Shown: positions 33,244 through 42,464, counted from the first letter of the stretch. The stretch: DNA of 64,000 nt from Mycolicibacterium sp. S2-37 (GCF_017352375.1 NZ_JAFEVR010000003.1:180078-244077), one strand, 5' to 3'. The notes: generated by a model not told the origin, from the letters alone. A program made the numbers and translations.

Positions 33244-34229
33244 ACCAGCCCCAGTTCGGTCAGGGTCGAGGAGACCCGGTTGTCTTGGTCTTTGAGGAAC
33301 TGCTCGAAGGCGGCGCCGGTGAGGAACGCGTCGGTCCAGCCGTTCTTGGCCAGCGCGTCCTTCCAGCCCTGCGTGCTGTGCAGGTCTTCGAGCGCTTTGA
33401 CCATGGCCTGCCTGGCGCCGTCGGAGATCCCGGGCGGGGCGAGCACGCCGCGCCAGTTGGCGAAGGTCAGGTCGACGCCGGACTCCTTGAGTGTCGGGGC
33501 GTCGACGCCTGCCACGCGCTCGTCGCTCGACACCGCGAGGACGCGCAGCTGGCCGCTGTCGATCTGGTCGATGAGTTCGCCCGGGCTGGACGTGCCTGCG
33601 GTGATCTTCTTGCCCAGCAGCGCGGTCAGCAGGTCGCCGCCGCCGTCGTAGGTGATGAAGTTGACCTGCTTGGGGTCGACGCCCACGGTTTCGGCCATCT
33701 CCATGGGGAACAGGTGGTCGGGGCCGCCCGGGGACGAGCCGCCACCGATCGTCACGCTCGCCGGGTCGGCCTTCCACGCCGTGACGAAGTCCTGAACCGT
33801 CTGGAAGGGCGAATCGGCGGGGACGAAGATCGCGCCAGGGTCCTCGATCAGCTTGGCCAGCGCGGTGGCGTCCGACGCCTTGATGTTGGAGCCGTTGGTA
33901 TAGGTGGCCCCGACGACGCCGAGCCCCATGGTCATCATGAGGTCCTCGTTGCCCCGCTCGTTCATCAGCCGGGCCATCGCGACGGTGCCGCCGGCACCGA
34001 TGACGTTGAACACCTCGATGCGACCGGTGATGTCGTCGTCCTCCATGATCTTCACCGCGGTGCGCGCGGTCAGGTCGTAGCCGCCGCCGGGGCTGTTGGG
34101 CACCATCATGCGCAGGCGATGCAGACCGCGCGATTCATCGCCGCGGGTGACGCCGCAGGCGCTCAGAAGCAGGGTCGCCGCCAGGGCGAGGGCAAACGCC
34201 TTCACCAAGCCGGCCAGTATTCGGTGCAC
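33240..34229 (-). CDS. tctC: Tripartite tricarboxylate transporter substrate-binding lipoprotein
   Basis: 329 aa. GTG start with GGGGAG three bases upstream; gives a clean lipoprotein signal with lipobox LLSAC, C25, so it is tethered outside the membrane. Bug-family motifs MMVPNSPGGGYDLTAR, NVIGAGGTVAMA and GGSSPGGPDHLFP form the two-aspartyl-like carboxylate pocket. The substrate is likely a di- or tricarboxylate. First gene of tctCBA-usp, divergent from the sensor kinase. Confidence 0.9.
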   Translation of the reverse strand: MHRILAGLVKAFALALAATLLLSACGVTRGDESRGLHRLRMMVPNSPGGGYDLTARTAVKIMEDDDITGRIEVFNVIGAGGTVAMARLMNERGNEDLMMTMGLGVVGATYTNGSNIKASDATALAKLIEDPGAIFVPADSPFQTVQDFVTAWKADPASVTIGGGSSPGGPDHLFPMEMAETVGVDPKQVNFITYDGGGDLLTALLGKKITAGTSSPGELIDQIDSGQLRVLAVSSDERVAGVDAPTLKESGVDLTFANWRGVLAPPGISDGARQAMVKALEDLHSTQGWKDALAKNGWTDAFLTGAAFEQFLKDQDNRVSSTLTELGLV

Positions 34230-34277
34230 GGTCTCCCCAATCGGCGCAGTGTGATCCCAGCAATACTGGACGCGAGC

Positions 34278-34293
34278 AGTGACCTGAGTCACC
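34278..34293. promoter_or_regulatory. CRP-like palindrome between tctC and the sensor kinase
   Basis: AGTGA-N6-TCACC, matching the GTGA-N6-TCAC core of CRP sites. The same bases can be read as a GTGAC-N4-GTCAC inverted repeat, so the cognate response regulator is an alternative binder. It lies in the 92-base divergent region. Confidence 0.4.
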
Positions 34294-34321
34294 TATTCGA
34301 ACGCAAAGAAGGTTTTGGTCG

Positions 34322-35923
34322 TTGAGTTCACGGGTTTTCAGCCGACGCAGCCTGGCGGGCCAGTTCCTGGCCTTTCAGCTACTGGTCGTCGCGGTCGTGC
34401 TGCTGGCCGTGGCGGCGGTGTCGGTGACGCAGTCGACGCGGGAGTTCCGTGATGTCCGAGGTCAGCGGATGATCGCGGTCGCCGAGAACGTGGCGTCGAC
34501 GCCGATCGTGCGGGACCGATTCGCCGATCCGTTCGCGGCGCGGCTGCTGGCGCCGGAGGTGGACCGCGCGGTGGCGCTGTCGGGGGCGGGTCTCGCCGAG
34601 ATCCTCGATCCGACAGGGGTTGTCCGGGTGTCCTCCGACCCGTCGCGGGTGGGCCAGCAGGTGAATCTGTTGGTGTCGCGCGCCGACGAGGGCCGCGCGT
34701 GGTTCGGCGACGACGACATCGGCGGGGTGCACAGCCTGATCGGGCAGGTGCCGGTGCTCTCGCCACGCGGTGAGGTGCTGGCGATCGCGTCGGTGAGCGA
34801 GGGCTATCCGTCGGTGTGGGAGTTGCTCAGCGGTGCCGGCGAGCGGCTGCTGGTGTATCTCGGCTTGGGCGCGGCACTCGGAATGCTGGCGTCATGGTTG
34901 CTGTCACGGCGGATCAAGCGGCACACCCGCGGTCTGGAAGTGGCGGAGATCGCCGGCCTGGCCGACCACCGAGAAGCCTTGCTGCACAGCATTCGCGAGG
35001 GTGTGGTCGCGGTGAACACCCGCGGAGTGATCACTTTGCTCAACGACAGCGCACAGGAACTGCTCGACCTGCCGGGATCTGCCGTCGGCCGGCCGGTCGA
35101 CTCCGTCGGCCTCGATCCTGCGGTGATCGAGTTCCTGCTGTCGGGTGAAGACGGGCGGGACGTGGTGATCGCGACGCGCGCCCGCGTGCTGGCGCTCAAC
35201 CGGCGCGCGGCGTCCAGTGGCGGTGAGCACATCGGTACGGTCACCACGATGCGTGACAGCACGGAACTGGCGGCCCTGCAGGCGCAGCTGTCGTCGCACA
35301 AGAGCGTGACCGACACGCTGCGCGCGCAGGCGCACGAATTCGCCAACCAACTGCACACGATCTCCGGGCTCGTGCAGTTGGAGGAGTACGAGGCGGTCCG
35401 GAATCTGGTGGGCGAGCTGACGCGGCAGCGGGCGGCGATCAGCGACGCGGTGACGCAGCGGATCGCCGATCCGGCGGTGGCTGCGCTGCTGATCGCCAAG
35501 ACGACGCTGGCGGCCGAGAGTGGCGTGACATTGGAGGTGGCGGAGGCGTCCCATCTGACCGCGCTGGAGCCTGCGCTGGCCACCGATGTGATCACGTTGC
35601 TGGGCAACCTGATCGACAACGCGGTGGACGTTTCGGTGGGGACCGGGACGGCGCGGGTGGTGGTGGGTATCTCCGACGCGACTGGGTTGGCGATCACAGT
35701 GTCGGATACCGGACCCGGTGTGCCTGAACACCTACGGGAAGCCATCTTCGCCCGTGGTGTGACGTCGAAGTCGTCGGTGCCGGGTGGCCGCGGGATCGGC
35801 CTGGCGTTGGTGCGGCTGGTGACGGCGCAGCACGGCGGCACCGTGGAGGTGTCGGACCGTCCCGGCGGCGGGGCGGTGTTCGAGGTGCATCTGCCGTCGA
35901 GTCGGGTGGCCGCCCATGCGTGA
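34322..35923 (+). CDS. CitA/DcuS-type sensor histidine kinase
   Basis: 533 aa. First membrane helix about 12-36, an extracytoplasmic PAS-like sensor (about 37-170), second helix about 177-196, cytosolic PAS (about 205-300), then phospho-acceptor H338 in AQAHEFANQLHTISGL, and the HATPase domain (NLIDNAVDV, DTGPGVP, GGRGIGLALV). This architecture is that of citrate/C4-dicarboxylate kinases. TTG start with AAGAAGG upstream. Divergent from tctC, so it most likely senses the transported carboxylate. Confidence 0.88.
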   Translation: MSSRVFSRRSLAGQFLAFQLLVVAVVLLAVAAVSVTQSTREFRDVRGQRMIAVAENVASTPIVRDRFADPFAARLLAPEVDRAVALSGAGLAEILDPTGVVRVSSDPSRVGQQVNLLVSRADEGRAWFGDDDIGGVHSLIGQVPVLSPRGEVLAIASVSEGYPSVWELLSGAGERLLVYLGLGAALGMLASWLLSRRIKRHTRGLEVAEIAGLADHREALLHSIREGVVAVNTRGVITLLNDSAQELLDLPGSAVGRPVDSVGLDPAVIEFLLSGEDGRDVVIATRARVLALNRRAASSGGEHIGTVTTMRDSTELAALQAQLSSHKSVTDTLRAQAHEFANQLHTISGLVQLEEYEAVRNLVGELTRQRAAISDAVTQRIADPAVAALLIAKTTLAAESGVTLEVAEASHLTALEPALATDVITLLGNLIDNAVDVSVGTGTARVVVGISDATGLAITVSDTGPGVPEHLREAIFARGVTSKSSVPGGRGIGLALVRLVTAQHGGTVEVSDRPGGGAVFEVHLPSSRVAAHA

Positions 35924-36584
35924 CGTGCTCGTGGTCGACGACGACTTCATGGTCGCCGACATCCACCGTCGCTTCGTCGATCGGGTCGACGGATTCCGTG
36001 CGGTCGGGGTGGCGAGGACCGGGGCGGACGCGCTGGTGGCCGCGCAAGATCTGCAACCGCAGCTGATCCTGCTCGATGTGTACCTGCCTGATATGACCGG
36101 GCTCGAGGTGCTGCAGCGTCTGAGATCATCGGGTGACCGGGTCGGCGTCATCATGATCACGGCGGCGCGCGAACTGGACACGGTGAGCGGGGCGCTGGAC
36201 GGCGGTGCGGCGGACTACTTGATCAAGCCGTTCGAATTCCCGCAGCTGCGAGCCAAACTCGAGGCGTTCGCGGCCCGGGCGGACGCCCTGGAGTCTGCTC
36301 GGGGCGCCGACCAGTCTCTCATCGATACGCTGTTCGGCCGTCCCGGCGCCGGCGCGCACGCCGCCGTATTGCCGAAGGGCCTCGGCGCGGAGACCGGCCG
36401 ACTCGTGCTCGATGCGGTGCAGAAGGCCGGCGAAGTATCCGCAGCGGAATGCGCTGAGCTGGTGGGTATCTCGCGGGTGAGCGCTCGCCGGTACCTCGAG
36501 CACTACCTGAACACCGGCGCACTCGAATTGCGCCTGCAATACGGCCTGGGCCGGCCCGAACGCCGCTACCGGGTCCGCGGCTAG
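35916..36584 (+). CDS. CitB/DcuR-type response regulator
   Basis: 222 aa. Receiver domain with acidic pocket D9/D10, phospho-acceptor D54 and Lys in YLIKPFEF, then a helix-turn-helix (VSAAECAELVGISRVSARRYLEHY) typical of the CitB/DcuR family. Starts eight bases inside the kinase gene, so coupled. Expected target: the tctC promoter. Its TAG shares a CTAG with the convergent HNH gene's stop. Confidence 0.9.
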   Translation: MRDVLVVDDDFMVADIHRRFVDRVDGFRAVGVARTGADALVAAQDLQPQLILLDVYLPDMTGLEVLQRLRSSGDRVGVIMITAARELDTVSGALDGGAADYLIKPFEFPQLRAKLEAFAARADALESARGADQSLIDTLFGRPGAGAHAAVLPKGLGAETGRLVLDAVQKAGEVSAAECAELVGISRVSARRYLEHYLNTGALELRLQYGLGRPERRYRVRG

Positions 36585-38056
36585 GGTGGCTGGGCGTTGC
36601 GTTCGGCGACGTAGGCGTCGTTGAGTGCCCGTTCGGTCCTGATACGTTGCGCGTGGTCCTGGGCGCGGGTTCGCCGGCGCCTGGGCATCGTCAGTCCTGA
36701 TTTGCATTGCCGCTCTTCTGTTTTCGGTGGAGCGAGGGCGGCAGTGGCGGTGTTCCACGACGGGAAGTACAGCCGGCTGCCGGGCGTGGTGGTGTAGGTG
36801 CATCCGGCCGGCGAGGTCCAGGTGACAGTGCCGTCGGGCAGTTGTCGATCGGTCCAGCCGCCGGGCCCGGCCCAGAACGTCTTCAGCAAGTGGTGCAGAC
36901 GGCAGAGGCATTTTCCGTTGGAAGCGTGCGTGGCTCCGGCCGGATGCGGCACGGTGTGGTCAAAGTCGGTTGACTCGGCCGGGCGGGAGCAACCCGGGAA
37001 CCGGCAGGTCATGTCCCGGGCTCGGACGAAGCGTGCCAGGGCCGCCGACGGCCTGTATCGCTTCTCCGGCTCAACGTCAGGTTTGGTGATGTGGGTGACC
37101 TTCGCGCCGCGGGCAATCAGATCCGCGACCAGCGGGACGGGGACCACCGTACCGTCGGTCATGACCGCGCTGCCGGGCTTCTCAGGGGGCTGCGGTGCCA
37201 CGAACTGGTCGCCGTGTAGCGACCCGTCCGATTTGGCGGCGACGGCCGCTTCGTCGGCCAGCACATGAATGGTGATCGCGGCCGCCGCGGCGTCGATTCG
37301 AGCGGCGGGACAGTCCGTCGTACCGCATCGGCAGGCCAGACGCTGGGCGCCGGCTGACATCTGACCGATCGCCGCGGAACGTCGTTGTGCGGCGGTGCGC
37401 GGATCGTTGACGCACACGCCTTCGAGCATCTGCGCCAGCCTGCGGCGAAGCACTTCTGCATCGGTGCTCGACAACCGTCCCCACACCGACGTCGTGCCGG
37501 ACACGTCGTCGCTGGCGCCGATGCGGAAGTCGTGGTCACGGGCGGCGATCGTCGTGCGCACCAGTGCGCCCGGGTCGAAGCGGTCGACCCAGAAGTCGAC
37601 GGCGCGTTCCAGCTTCGCGCCCGACAGCGTCCCCCATCCGGTCGCCTCGTCAGCGATCGCGGCGTCGATCAACGCGGCGGCGTCGAGGTCGGTGACCAGC
37701 CGGGTGCGCCATGTGATCGTCGAGACGGTTTTCGAGCTGAGCCGCCCGTCGGCATACAGTGCTGCGACCCGCGGCAGACGATCGCACAGCGCGATGCCGA
37801 TACGCATCTCTCGCGAGGCGGCGCGATGCGAGTTGCCCATCGCCGCCGCGACCTCACTCGCCGCGGAATCCCAGCAGTCACAGGCCCAGTAGTCCCGGTC
37901 ATCGCCATCGACGACGCGCCGCCTGGTCAACTCCGCGACCGCTGCCAACCGCGCCGCCGCGGCCGCCGCCTCGATGCGGGTGAACTCTTCGATCACGGCC
38001 ACCACCGCCGCATCGTCAGCCGCGGCGAGGCTGTCGGCGGTGGCATGTTCGAACAT
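36581..38056 (-). CDS. HNH endonuclease, DUF222 / 13E12 repeat family
   Basis: 491 aa. N-terminal DUF222 helical region (about 1-310) and C-terminal HNH nuclease: CRFPGCSRPAESTDFDH then NGKCLCRLHHLLK, with the metal/catalytic His residues and structural Cys. The 13E12 family is multicopy and mobile-like in mycobacteria; function is unproven. I place the start at the ATG 38054-38056 because a -10 element ends seven bases before it; a TTG ten codons upstream is in frame but would lie in the promoter. An exact SOS box covers this ATG. Confidence 0.85.
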   Translation of the reverse strand: MFEHATADSLAAADDAAVVAVIEEFTRIEAAAAAARLAAVAELTRRRVVDGDDRDYWACDCWDSAASEVAAAMGNSHRAASREMRIGIALCDRLPRVAALYADGRLSSKTVSTITWRTRLVTDLDAAALIDAAIADEATGWGTLSGAKLERAVDFWVDRFDPGALVRTTIAARDHDFRIGASDDVSGTTSVWGRLSSTDAEVLRRRLAQMLEGVCVNDPRTAAQRRSAAIGQMSAGAQRLACRCGTTDCPAARIDAAAAAITIHVLADEAAVAAKSDGSLHGDQFVAPQPPEKPGSAVMTDGTVVPVPLVADLIARGAKVTHITKPDVEPEKRYRPSAALARFVRARDMTCRFPGCSRPAESTDFDHTVPHPAGATHASNGKCLCRLHHLLKTFWAGPGGWTDRQLPDGTVTWTSPAGCTYTTTPGSRLYFPSWNTATAALAPPKTEERQCKSGLTMPRRRRTRAQDHAQRIRTERALNDAYVAERNAQPP

Positions 38057-38064
38057 GCGTTCGA
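38049..38064 (-). promoter_or_regulatory. LexA SOS box
   Basis: TCGAAC-N4-GTTCGA, an exact match to the mycobacterial LexA site, overlapping both the predicted transcription start and the ATG of the HNH gene. LexA bound here would block RNA polymerase. Other 13E12 genes are known LexA targets. Confidence 0.8.
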
Positions 38065-38086
38065 GTATGCCACTGGGGTACGACAA
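38064..38086 (-). promoter_or_regulatory. PafBC-type (RecA-independent) DNA-damage promoter
   Basis: Minus strand has TTGTCGTAC, eight bases, then CATACT, close to the RecA-NDp pattern TTGTCRGTG-N8-TANNNT (first six bases and spacing exact; three of the next bases and the first -10 base differ). The implied start is the A of the ATG, so the message would be leaderless. Confidence 0.5.
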
Positions 38087-38089
38087 GTT

Positions 38090-40435
38090 TTACTTGCGGC
38101 GACGCCACCACTTGCGTCTGAAGTTGAGGGGCAGAGCGGTCGTGGTCTCTGGCGCCTTGGGGGCTGCGGCGGACTCGGCAGGCTCGTCGGCGGTCACCTC
38201 ACCCACCGGTTCCTCGCCCGCTACGTCTCCGGCGTCGGCGCCCCCTACATCGCCGGGAGCGGTGGACGGCTCGGCAGCCACCTCGGGAACCTCACCCACC
38301 GGCTCCTCGCCCGCCACCTCTTCAGCGACCGCGTCCGCCTCCTCAGCGCGCTCAACCGCAGCCTCATGGGCGTCTTCTGCAGACTCCTCCGCCGCGACCG
38401 CCTCCTCGCCCCCGACATCGCCAGGAGCGGTCGACGGCTCAGCAGCCACCTCGGGAACCTCACCCACCGGCTCCTCGCCCGCCACCTCTTCAGCGACGGC
38501 GTCCGCCTCCTCAGAGCGCTCAACCGCAGCCTCATGGGCGTCTTCTGCAGACTCCTCCGCCGCGACCGCCTCCTCGCCCCCGACATCGCCAGGAGCGGTC
38601 GACGGCTCAGCAGCCACCTCGGGCACCTCACCCACCGGCTCCTCGCCCGCCACCTCTTCAGCGACCGCGTCCGCCTCCTCAGCGCGCTCAACCGCAGCCT
38701 CGTGCGCCTCTGCCGCGGACTCCTCCGCCGCGGTCGCGTCGTCACCCTCGACATCGCCGGGAGCGGTGGACGGCTCAGCAACTTCGTCCGCTTCGTCAGC
38801 GACCGCCTCGGCCTCCTGCAGGCGCGCAACGGCAGCCCCGTGCGCCTCTACAGCCGACTCCTCCGCGGCGACCGCTTCCTCGCCCTCGACATCGCCAGGT
38901 GCGGTCGAAGCGTCCGCTTCCTCACCGGCTTCGGCGAACTCCGCAGCCTCGACGATCTCCTCGGACGGTGCAGCCTCCACGGCTCCGGTCAGCTCCTCGG
39001 CCTCCGCAACGGCCTCGACCTCGGATTCGCCTTCGAGGGCATCCTCGGCAGCGATCTCCTCAGCGACCAACTCAGCTTCGTCGGCTCGCTCGGCGGCCTC
39101 CTCGAGCTCCGCTTCCTCACCGGCTTCGGCGAACTCCGCAGCCTCGACGATCTCCTCGGACGGGGCAGCCTCCACGGCTCCGGTCAGCTCCTCGGCCTCC
39201 GCAACGGCCTCGACCTCGGATTCGCCTTCGAGGGCATCCTCGGCAGCGATCTCCTCAGCGACCAACTCAGCTTCGTCGGCTCGCTCGGCGGCCTCCTCGA
39301 GCTCCGCTTCCTCACCGGCTTCGGCGAACTCCGCAGCCTCGACGATCTCCTCGGACGGGGCGGTCTCCACCGCCTCGGTCAGCTCCTCGGCCTCCGCGAC
39401 GGCTTCGAACTCGTCGTCGACGTCCGGCGCCAACTTCTCGGCATCGACCGCCGTCGCGTCGGCCACCTTCACCGCCGCCCCGACACCCGTCGCTGCGACG
39501 GCACCGGTCACGAACTCCTTGACCGCCTCTTCCACCCCACCGTCGTGCTCCTGGTCGTCGTCCTCCTGGTCGTCGTCTTTCTGGCGCAGCGTCGCCGGAT
39601 CCTCGCGTCCCCGCGGCGCCACCATGATGTAAACGACCGCACCGATGAATACGAACATCGACGTGAACGAGTTGATACGGATCCCGGCGATGTGCGTGGC
39701 CATGTCGCTGCGCAACAACTCGATCCAGAACCGGCCGAGGCAGTATCCCGCCACATACAGCGCGAACAACCTGCCGTGGCCCAACTTGAACCGGCGGTCA
39801 GCCCAGATCAGCACCGCGAAAACCAGTACATTCCAGAGCAGTTCGTACAGGAACGTCGGGTGAACCGTTTCGATCACCCGGCCCGTCGACACCCCGATGA
39901 GGTCGTTGCGCACCCCGTTGGCGTCGACGCGTTCGTAGATTTGCAGCCCCCACGGCAACGTGGTCGGCCCGCCGTAGAGCTCCTGGTTGAAGTAGTTGCC
40001 GAGGCGACCGATCGCCTGCGCCAGGATGATCCCCGGCGCGATCGCATCCCCGAACGCGGGCAACGGAATACCCCGCCGCCGGCACGCGATCCATGCACCG
40101 ACACCGCCGAGCGCCACCGCACCCCAGATGCCCAGACCGCCCTCCCAGATCCGGAAGGCCGCCGCAAGACCGGCGCCGTCCTCCCCGAAGTAGGTCTGCC
40201 AGTCGGTCATCACGTGATAGAGCCGGCCGCCGATCAGGCCGAACGGCACCGCCCACAGCGCGATGTCGTAGATGACGCCCTGATCGCCGCCACGCGCCTG
40301 CCACCGCCGGTCGCCCAGCATCAGCGCGACGACGATGCCGACGATGATGCACAACGCATACGCTCGCAGCGGGAACGGCCCCAGATACCAGACACCCTGT
40401 GGCGGGCTCGGCAGATACGCCAGCGTGCTGGTCAC
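38090..40435 (-). CDS. lgt: Prolipoprotein diacylglyceryl transferase with long acidic repeat tail
   Basis: 781 aa; the Lgt core is about 1-280 and transfers diacylglycerol from phosphatidylglycerol to lipobox Cys. Core motifs: seven membrane segments, GGRLYHV, and the Lgt signature GRLGNYFNQELYGGPT; substrate His in HPTFLYE. The other 500 residues form a Glu/Ala-rich cytosolic tail of two tandem repeat types ending in a basic RRKWWRRRK. Mycobacterial Lgt proteins have C-terminal extensions, but this is longer than the roughly 468 aa total I recall for M. tuberculosis. GTG start overlaps the trpA stop. Confidence 0.92.
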   Translation of the reverse strand: MTSTLAYLPSPPQGVWYLGPFPLRAYALCIIVGIVVALMLGDRRWQARGGDQGVIYDIALWAVPFGLIGGRLYHVMTDWQTYFGEDGAGLAAAFRIWEGGLGIWGAVALGGVGAWIACRRRGIPLPAFGDAIAPGIILAQAIGRLGNYFNQELYGGPTTLPWGLQIYERVDANGVRNDLIGVSTGRVIETVHPTFLYELLWNVLVFAVLIWADRRFKLGHGRLFALYVAGYCLGRFWIELLRSDMATHIAGIRINSFTSMFVFIGAVVYIMVAPRGREDPATLRQKDDDQEDDDQEHDGGVEEAVKEFVTGAVAATGVGAAVKVADATAVDAEKLAPDVDDEFEAVAEAEELTEAVETAPSEEIVEAAEFAEAGEEAELEEAAERADEAELVAEEIAAEDALEGESEVEAVAEAEELTGAVEAAPSEEIVEAAEFAEAGEEAELEEAAERADEAELVAEEIAAEDALEGESEVEAVAEAEELTGAVEAAPSEEIVEAAEFAEAGEEADASTAPGDVEGEEAVAAEESAVEAHGAAVARLQEAEAVADEADEVAEPSTAPGDVEGDDATAAEESAAEAHEAAVERAEEADAVAEEVAGEEPVGEVPEVAAEPSTAPGDVGGEEAVAAEESAEDAHEAAVERSEEADAVAEEVAGEEPVGEVPEVAAEPSTAPGDVGGEEAVAAEESAEDAHEAAVERAEEADAVAEEVAGEEPVGEVPEVAAEPSTAPGDVGGADAGDVAGEEPVGEVTADEPAESAAAPKAPETTTALPLNFRRKWWRRRK
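38250..38891 (-). repeat. Tandem repeat B in lgt (168-bp unit)
   Basis: Three 168-bp units (38250-38417, 38418-38585, 38586-38753) and a shorter fourth of 138 bp (38754-38891). Each encodes 56 residues starting around PSTAPGDV and containing HEAAVER and GEEPVGEV. Units differ by only a few bases. The period is a multiple of three, so copy number can change without breaking the frame. Confidence 0.9.
38918..39410 (-). repeat. Tandem repeat A in lgt (195-bp unit)
   Basis: Two almost identical 195-bp units (38918-39112, 39113-39307) and a diverging half unit (39308 to about 39410). Each encodes 65 residues including APSEEIVEAAEFAEAGEEAE and LVAEEIAAEDALEGE. In frame with the Lgt tail. Confidence 0.9.
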
Positions 40436-41220
40436 ACGGTCGCCTTCTGCCGGACACCCGCGGCCAGTTCCTCGGTCAGCGTGCGCAGGGCAGGGATCCC
40501 CTCGTTGAGCGCCGACACCAGAGCCGAGCCCACGATCACCCCGTCGGCGAACGCCCCGATCTCCGCGGCCTGCTGACCCGACCGCACGCCGAGTCCCACT
40601 CCGACGGGAATGTCGGTCACGGCTTTGACCCGGCTCACCAGTTCCGGCGCCGCGGTCGACACCACATCGCGCGCACCGGTGACACCCATGGTCGACGCGG
40701 CGTACACGAAGCCCCGCGAGGCCTCCACAGTCTTCGCCAGGCGCTCGGGCGTCGACGACGGCGCCACCAGGAAGATCCGGTCCAGGTCATATTCCTCGGA
40801 CGCGGCCATCCACTCGTCGGCCTCCTCGGGAATCAGATCGGGCGTGATCAGCCCGAGCCCACCAGCCGAGGCGAGGTCTCGGGCGAAAGCGTTGATACCC
40901 CAACGCAACACCGGATTCCAGTACGTCATCACCACCGCGCTGCCGCCTGCCGCGCTGATCGCCTCGACCGCAGCCAGCGAATCACGCACCCGGACGCCGC
41001 CCATCAGGGCAGCCTCCGTCGCCGCGGCGATCGTCGGGCCGTCCATTCCGGGATCGGAGTACGCGACCCCGACCTCGATGATGTCGCAACCGGATTCGAC
41101 CAGGGCCGTCATCGCGGAGATCGACGACGGTACATCCGGGAACCCGGTCGGCAGGTACCCGATCAGCGCTGCCCGCTGCTCGGCGCGACAGGCGTCGAAC
41201 AGACCACCCAGCCGGCTCAT
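40432..41220 (-). CDS. trpA: Tryptophan synthase alpha chain
   Basis: 262 aa TIM barrel that cleaves indole-3-glycerol phosphate to indole, channelled to TrpB. Visible: catalytic Glu in [20 protein letters not shown] (E and D of the active site), loop [14 protein letters not shown], and phosphate-binding [10 protein letters not shown]. The ATG overlaps the trpB stop as ATGA; an upstream GTG five codons earlier is less likely. Its stop overlaps the lgt start. Confidence 0.95.
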   Translation of the reverse strand: MSRLGGLFDACRAEQRAALIGYLPTGFPDVPSSISAMTALVESGCDIIEVGVAYSDPGMDGPTIAAATEAALMGGVRVRDSLAAVEAISAAGGSAVVMTYWNPVLRWGINAFARDLASAGGLGLITPDLIPEEADEWMAASEEYDLDRIFLVAPSSTPERLAKTVEASRGFVYAASTMGVTGARDVVSTAAPELVSRVKAVTDIPVGVGLGVRSGQQAAEIGAFADGVIVGSALVSALNEGIPALRTLTEELAAGVRQKATV

Positions 41221-42464
41221 AGCAGCCCGAACCACTTCGCGGCGGTCTCGACGTCCTTATCGCCACGCCCCGAGAGATTCACCAGGATCACCGCCGCCGG
41301 TCCCAGTTCGGGGCCGAGTTTCAGCGCTCCGGCCACGGCATGCGCCGACTCGATCGCGGGGATGATGCCCTCGGTCTTGGACAGCAGTGACAGCGCGTCC
41401 ATCGCCTCAGTGTCGGTGATCGGCCGGTATTCGGCACGCCCGGCGTCCTTGAGCAGCGCATGTTCCGGACCCACACCCGGATAGTCCAGACCGGCCGAGA
41501 TCGAGTGCGATTCGATGGTCTGACCGTCCTCGTCCTGCAGCAGATAGGAGAACGACCCCTGGAACGCGCCGGGTGAACCGCCGGTGAACGTCGCTGCGTG
41601 CCTTCCGGTTTCGACGCCGTCACCGGCCGCCTCATAACCGATCAGCCGCACGCCCGGGTCGTCGATGAACGCGTGGAAGATCCCGATCGCGTTCGAACCG
41701 CCGCCGACGCAGGCGGTGACCGCATCGGGCAACCGGCCCGCCTGGTCCTGGATCTGCACGCGCGCCTCCATGCCGATGATCCGCTGGAAGTCGCGGACCA
41801 TCAGCGGGAACGGGTGCGGACCGGCCGCGGTACCGAAGCAGTAGTACGTCTCGTCGGCGTTGGCGACCCAGTCGCGGAACGTCTCGTTGATCGCGTCCTT
41901 GAGCGTCTTCGACCCGGCCTCGACCGACACGACCGTGGCGCCGAGCAACCGCATGCGCGCCACGTTCAGCGCCTGGCGGGCGGTGTCCACGGCGCCCATG
42001 TAGATCACGCACTCCAGGTCGAGCAGCGCGCACGCTGTCGCGGTGGCCACGCCGTGCTGGCCGGCTCCGGTCTCGGCGATGACGCGGGTCTTACCCATCT
42101 GACGGGCGAGCAGTGCCTGACCCAGCACGTTGTTGATCTTGTGGGATCCGGTGTGGTTGAGGTCTTCTCGCTTCAGGAAGATTCGTGCGCCGCCGGCGTG
42201 CCTGCTGAGCCCCGCCGCCTCGTAGAGCGGCGACGGGCGACCGCTGTACTGCTGCTGCAGGCGGTCGAGTTCGTCGAGGAACGTCTGGTCACCCCGCGCC
42301 TTCTCGTAGGCCGAGGTGACCTCCTCGATGACCGCCATGAGTGCCTCGGGGACGAGCCGGCCGCCGTAGGGGCCGAAGTGCCCGCGGGCGTCCGGATCGT
42401 GGCTGGTGGGCTCCGCGACGGCCGCGCTCGAACGCGGCAGGTCGGCACCTGCGATTTTGGCCAC
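41217..42464 (-). CDS. trpB: Tryptophan synthase beta chain
   Basis: 415 aa PLP enzyme condensing indole and serine. PLP lysine in HTGSHKINN, catalytic Glu in ETGAGQHG, phosphate loop GGGSNAIG, and C-terminal NLSGRGDKD. Start: GTG at 42462-42464, one base after the trpC stop; the frame is open into trpC but homologues begin near here. Forms the alpha2beta2 complex with TrpA. Confidence 0.95.
   Translation of the reverse strand: MAKIAGADLPRSSAAVAEPTSHDPDARGHFGPYGGRLVPEALMAVIEEVTSAYEKARGDQTFLDELDRLQQQYSGRPSPLYEAAGLSRHAGGARIFLKREDLNHTGSHKINNVLGQALLARQMGKTRVIAETGAGQHGVATATACALLDLECVIYMGAVDTARQALNVARMRLLGATVVSVEAGSKTLKDAINETFRDWVANADETYYCFGTAAGPHPFPLMVRDFQRIIGMEARVQIQDQAGRLPDAVTACVGGGSNAIGIFHAFIDDPGVRLIGYEAAGDGVETGRHAATFTGGSPGAFQGSFSYLLQDEDGQTIESHSISAGLDYPGVGPEHALLKDAGRAEYRPITDTEAMDALSLLSKTEGIIPAIESAHAVAGALKLGPELGPAAVILVNLSGRGDKDVETAAKWFGLL

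Noticed and set aside
38250..39410. CRISPR-like array
   Set aside because: Units are long, contiguous and coding, with no short repeats separated by unique spacers and no cas genes nearby.
37974..39632. 552-residue plus-strand Ser/Ala-rich repeat frame
   Set aside because: Antisense image of the lgt repeat tail; no start context, and the minus-strand frame continues seamlessly from the Lgt enzyme.
37385..40576. 1063-residue plus-strand open frame opposite the HNH gene and lgt
   Set aside because: It is a shadow of GC-rich codons and the lgt repeats; it is Leu/Arg/Gly-rich without domains, and both genes on the other strand are well supported.
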